Shown: positions 5,209 through 5,241 of the stretch, one piece after another
How positions within the stretch are numbered: the stretch's first letter is position 1
Layout of the letters: each line of letters begins with the position of its first letter
DNA from: an uncultured Alphaproteobacteria bacterium
Lineage (GTDB): Bacteria; Pseudomonadota; Alphaproteobacteria; Caulobacterales; Hyphomonadaceae
DNA length: 5,241 nucleotides
Direction of reading: 5' to 3'
NCBI GenBank assembly: GCA_903831485.1
Contig: CAIKXW010000306.1
Location: forward strand, 1-5,241
The notes under the pieces: model-generated
What the model saw: only the letters and a program-made list of their open reading frames with translations
What the model was told of the DNA's origin: nothing
Database searches by the model: none
Made by a program: the position numbers and the translations under genes

Positions 5209-5241
5209 GCCAATGACAACTTTGCTCCGGAAATGCGCCTC
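5209..5241 (+). other. tmRNA tag reading frame, partial
   Basis: Eleven codons from GCC give ANDNFAPEMRL before the window ends. The ANDN start is typical of alphaproteobacterial tags, and the preceding TAGTT resembles the TAGTC before the E. coli resume codon. Tags normally end in hydrophobic residues such as Ala-Ala followed by a stop; those codons are outside the window. Confidence 0.8.

Larger units (their letters stand above)
5014..5241 (+). ncRNA. ssrA: Permuted two-piece tmRNA (alphaproteobacterial type), 3' part beyond window
   Basis: tmRNA rescues ribosomes stalled on mRNAs lacking stop codons, acting first as tRNA-Ala and then as a template for a degradation tag. The gene order is permuted: the acceptor piece comes first and ends in ACCA at 5091-5094, followed by a 31-base spacer and then the coding piece starting GGGGCCGA at 5126. 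The acceptor strands pair across the permutation: GGGGCCG (5126-5132) with CGGCTCC (5084-5090), seven pairs with a wobble at G3-U, the alanyl-tRNA synthetase identity pair. A T-arm of 5 bp (CCGGG/CCCGG, 5067-5083) encloses the seven-base loop GGCAGTG. A 6-bp stem with a GCAA tetraloop (5014-5029) opens the RNA. The resume codon is probably GCC at 5209, preceded by TAGTT, and the tag reads ANDNFAPEMRL up to the edge. The 5' end is inferred from the promoter and first stem; processed ends cannot be seen. Confidence 0.93.

Noticed and set aside
5031..5216. 61-codon plus-strand frame and a 69-codon minus-strand frame over the tmRNA
   Set aside because: Both are spurious; the DNA is explained by the tmRNA pairing pattern, CCA end and tag.

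Overview
The window is GC-rich bacterial DNA, very probably from an alphaproteobacterium. The strongest evidence is at the right edge: a circularly permuted (two-piece) tmRNA gene of the alphaproteobacterial type, whose tag begins ANDNFA like that of Caulobacter. A pair of motifs matching the alphaproteobacterial LexA box (GTTC-N7-GTTC) agrees with this. A caulobacter/hyphomonad-like relative is a reasonable guess, but no gene here fixes the genus.

Layout, left to right. A thymidylate synthase gene (thyA, minus strand) runs off the left edge and lacks only its last ~25 codons. Upstream of it on the same strand is an alpha/beta hydrolase of the hormone-sensitive-lipase-like family. A 230-base divergent intergenic region follows, filled by a large imperfect palindrome made of two hairpins (1924-2010), which looks like a dispersed REP-type element. 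A GNAT acetyltransferase on the plus strand converges on a RidA-family protein on the minus strand, and the two genes share a CTAG as their stop codons. Next, all on the minus strand, are a small unrecognised protein, a strong hairpin, and an aquaporin Z gene.

The aquaporin gene diverges from a small VOC-fold protein gene on the plus strand. Between them lies a perfectly centred nested dyad consisting of GAAC-N7-GAAC directly abutting GTTC-N7-GTTC, that is, two LexA-type boxes back to back. It overlaps a plausible promoter for the VOC gene. A 37-residue single-span membrane protein follows, and then a promoter and the ssrA gene, which leaves the window inside the tag reading frame.

Most of these genes are unrelated housekeeping or accessory functions (dTMP synthesis, ester hydrolysis, acetylation, water transport, trans-translation), not one pathway. 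The two points most worth following up are the double SOS-like operator between aqpZ and the VOC gene, and the split tmRNA with its unusual T-loop and tag. I see no CRISPR array, insertion sequence, phage gene or defence system.
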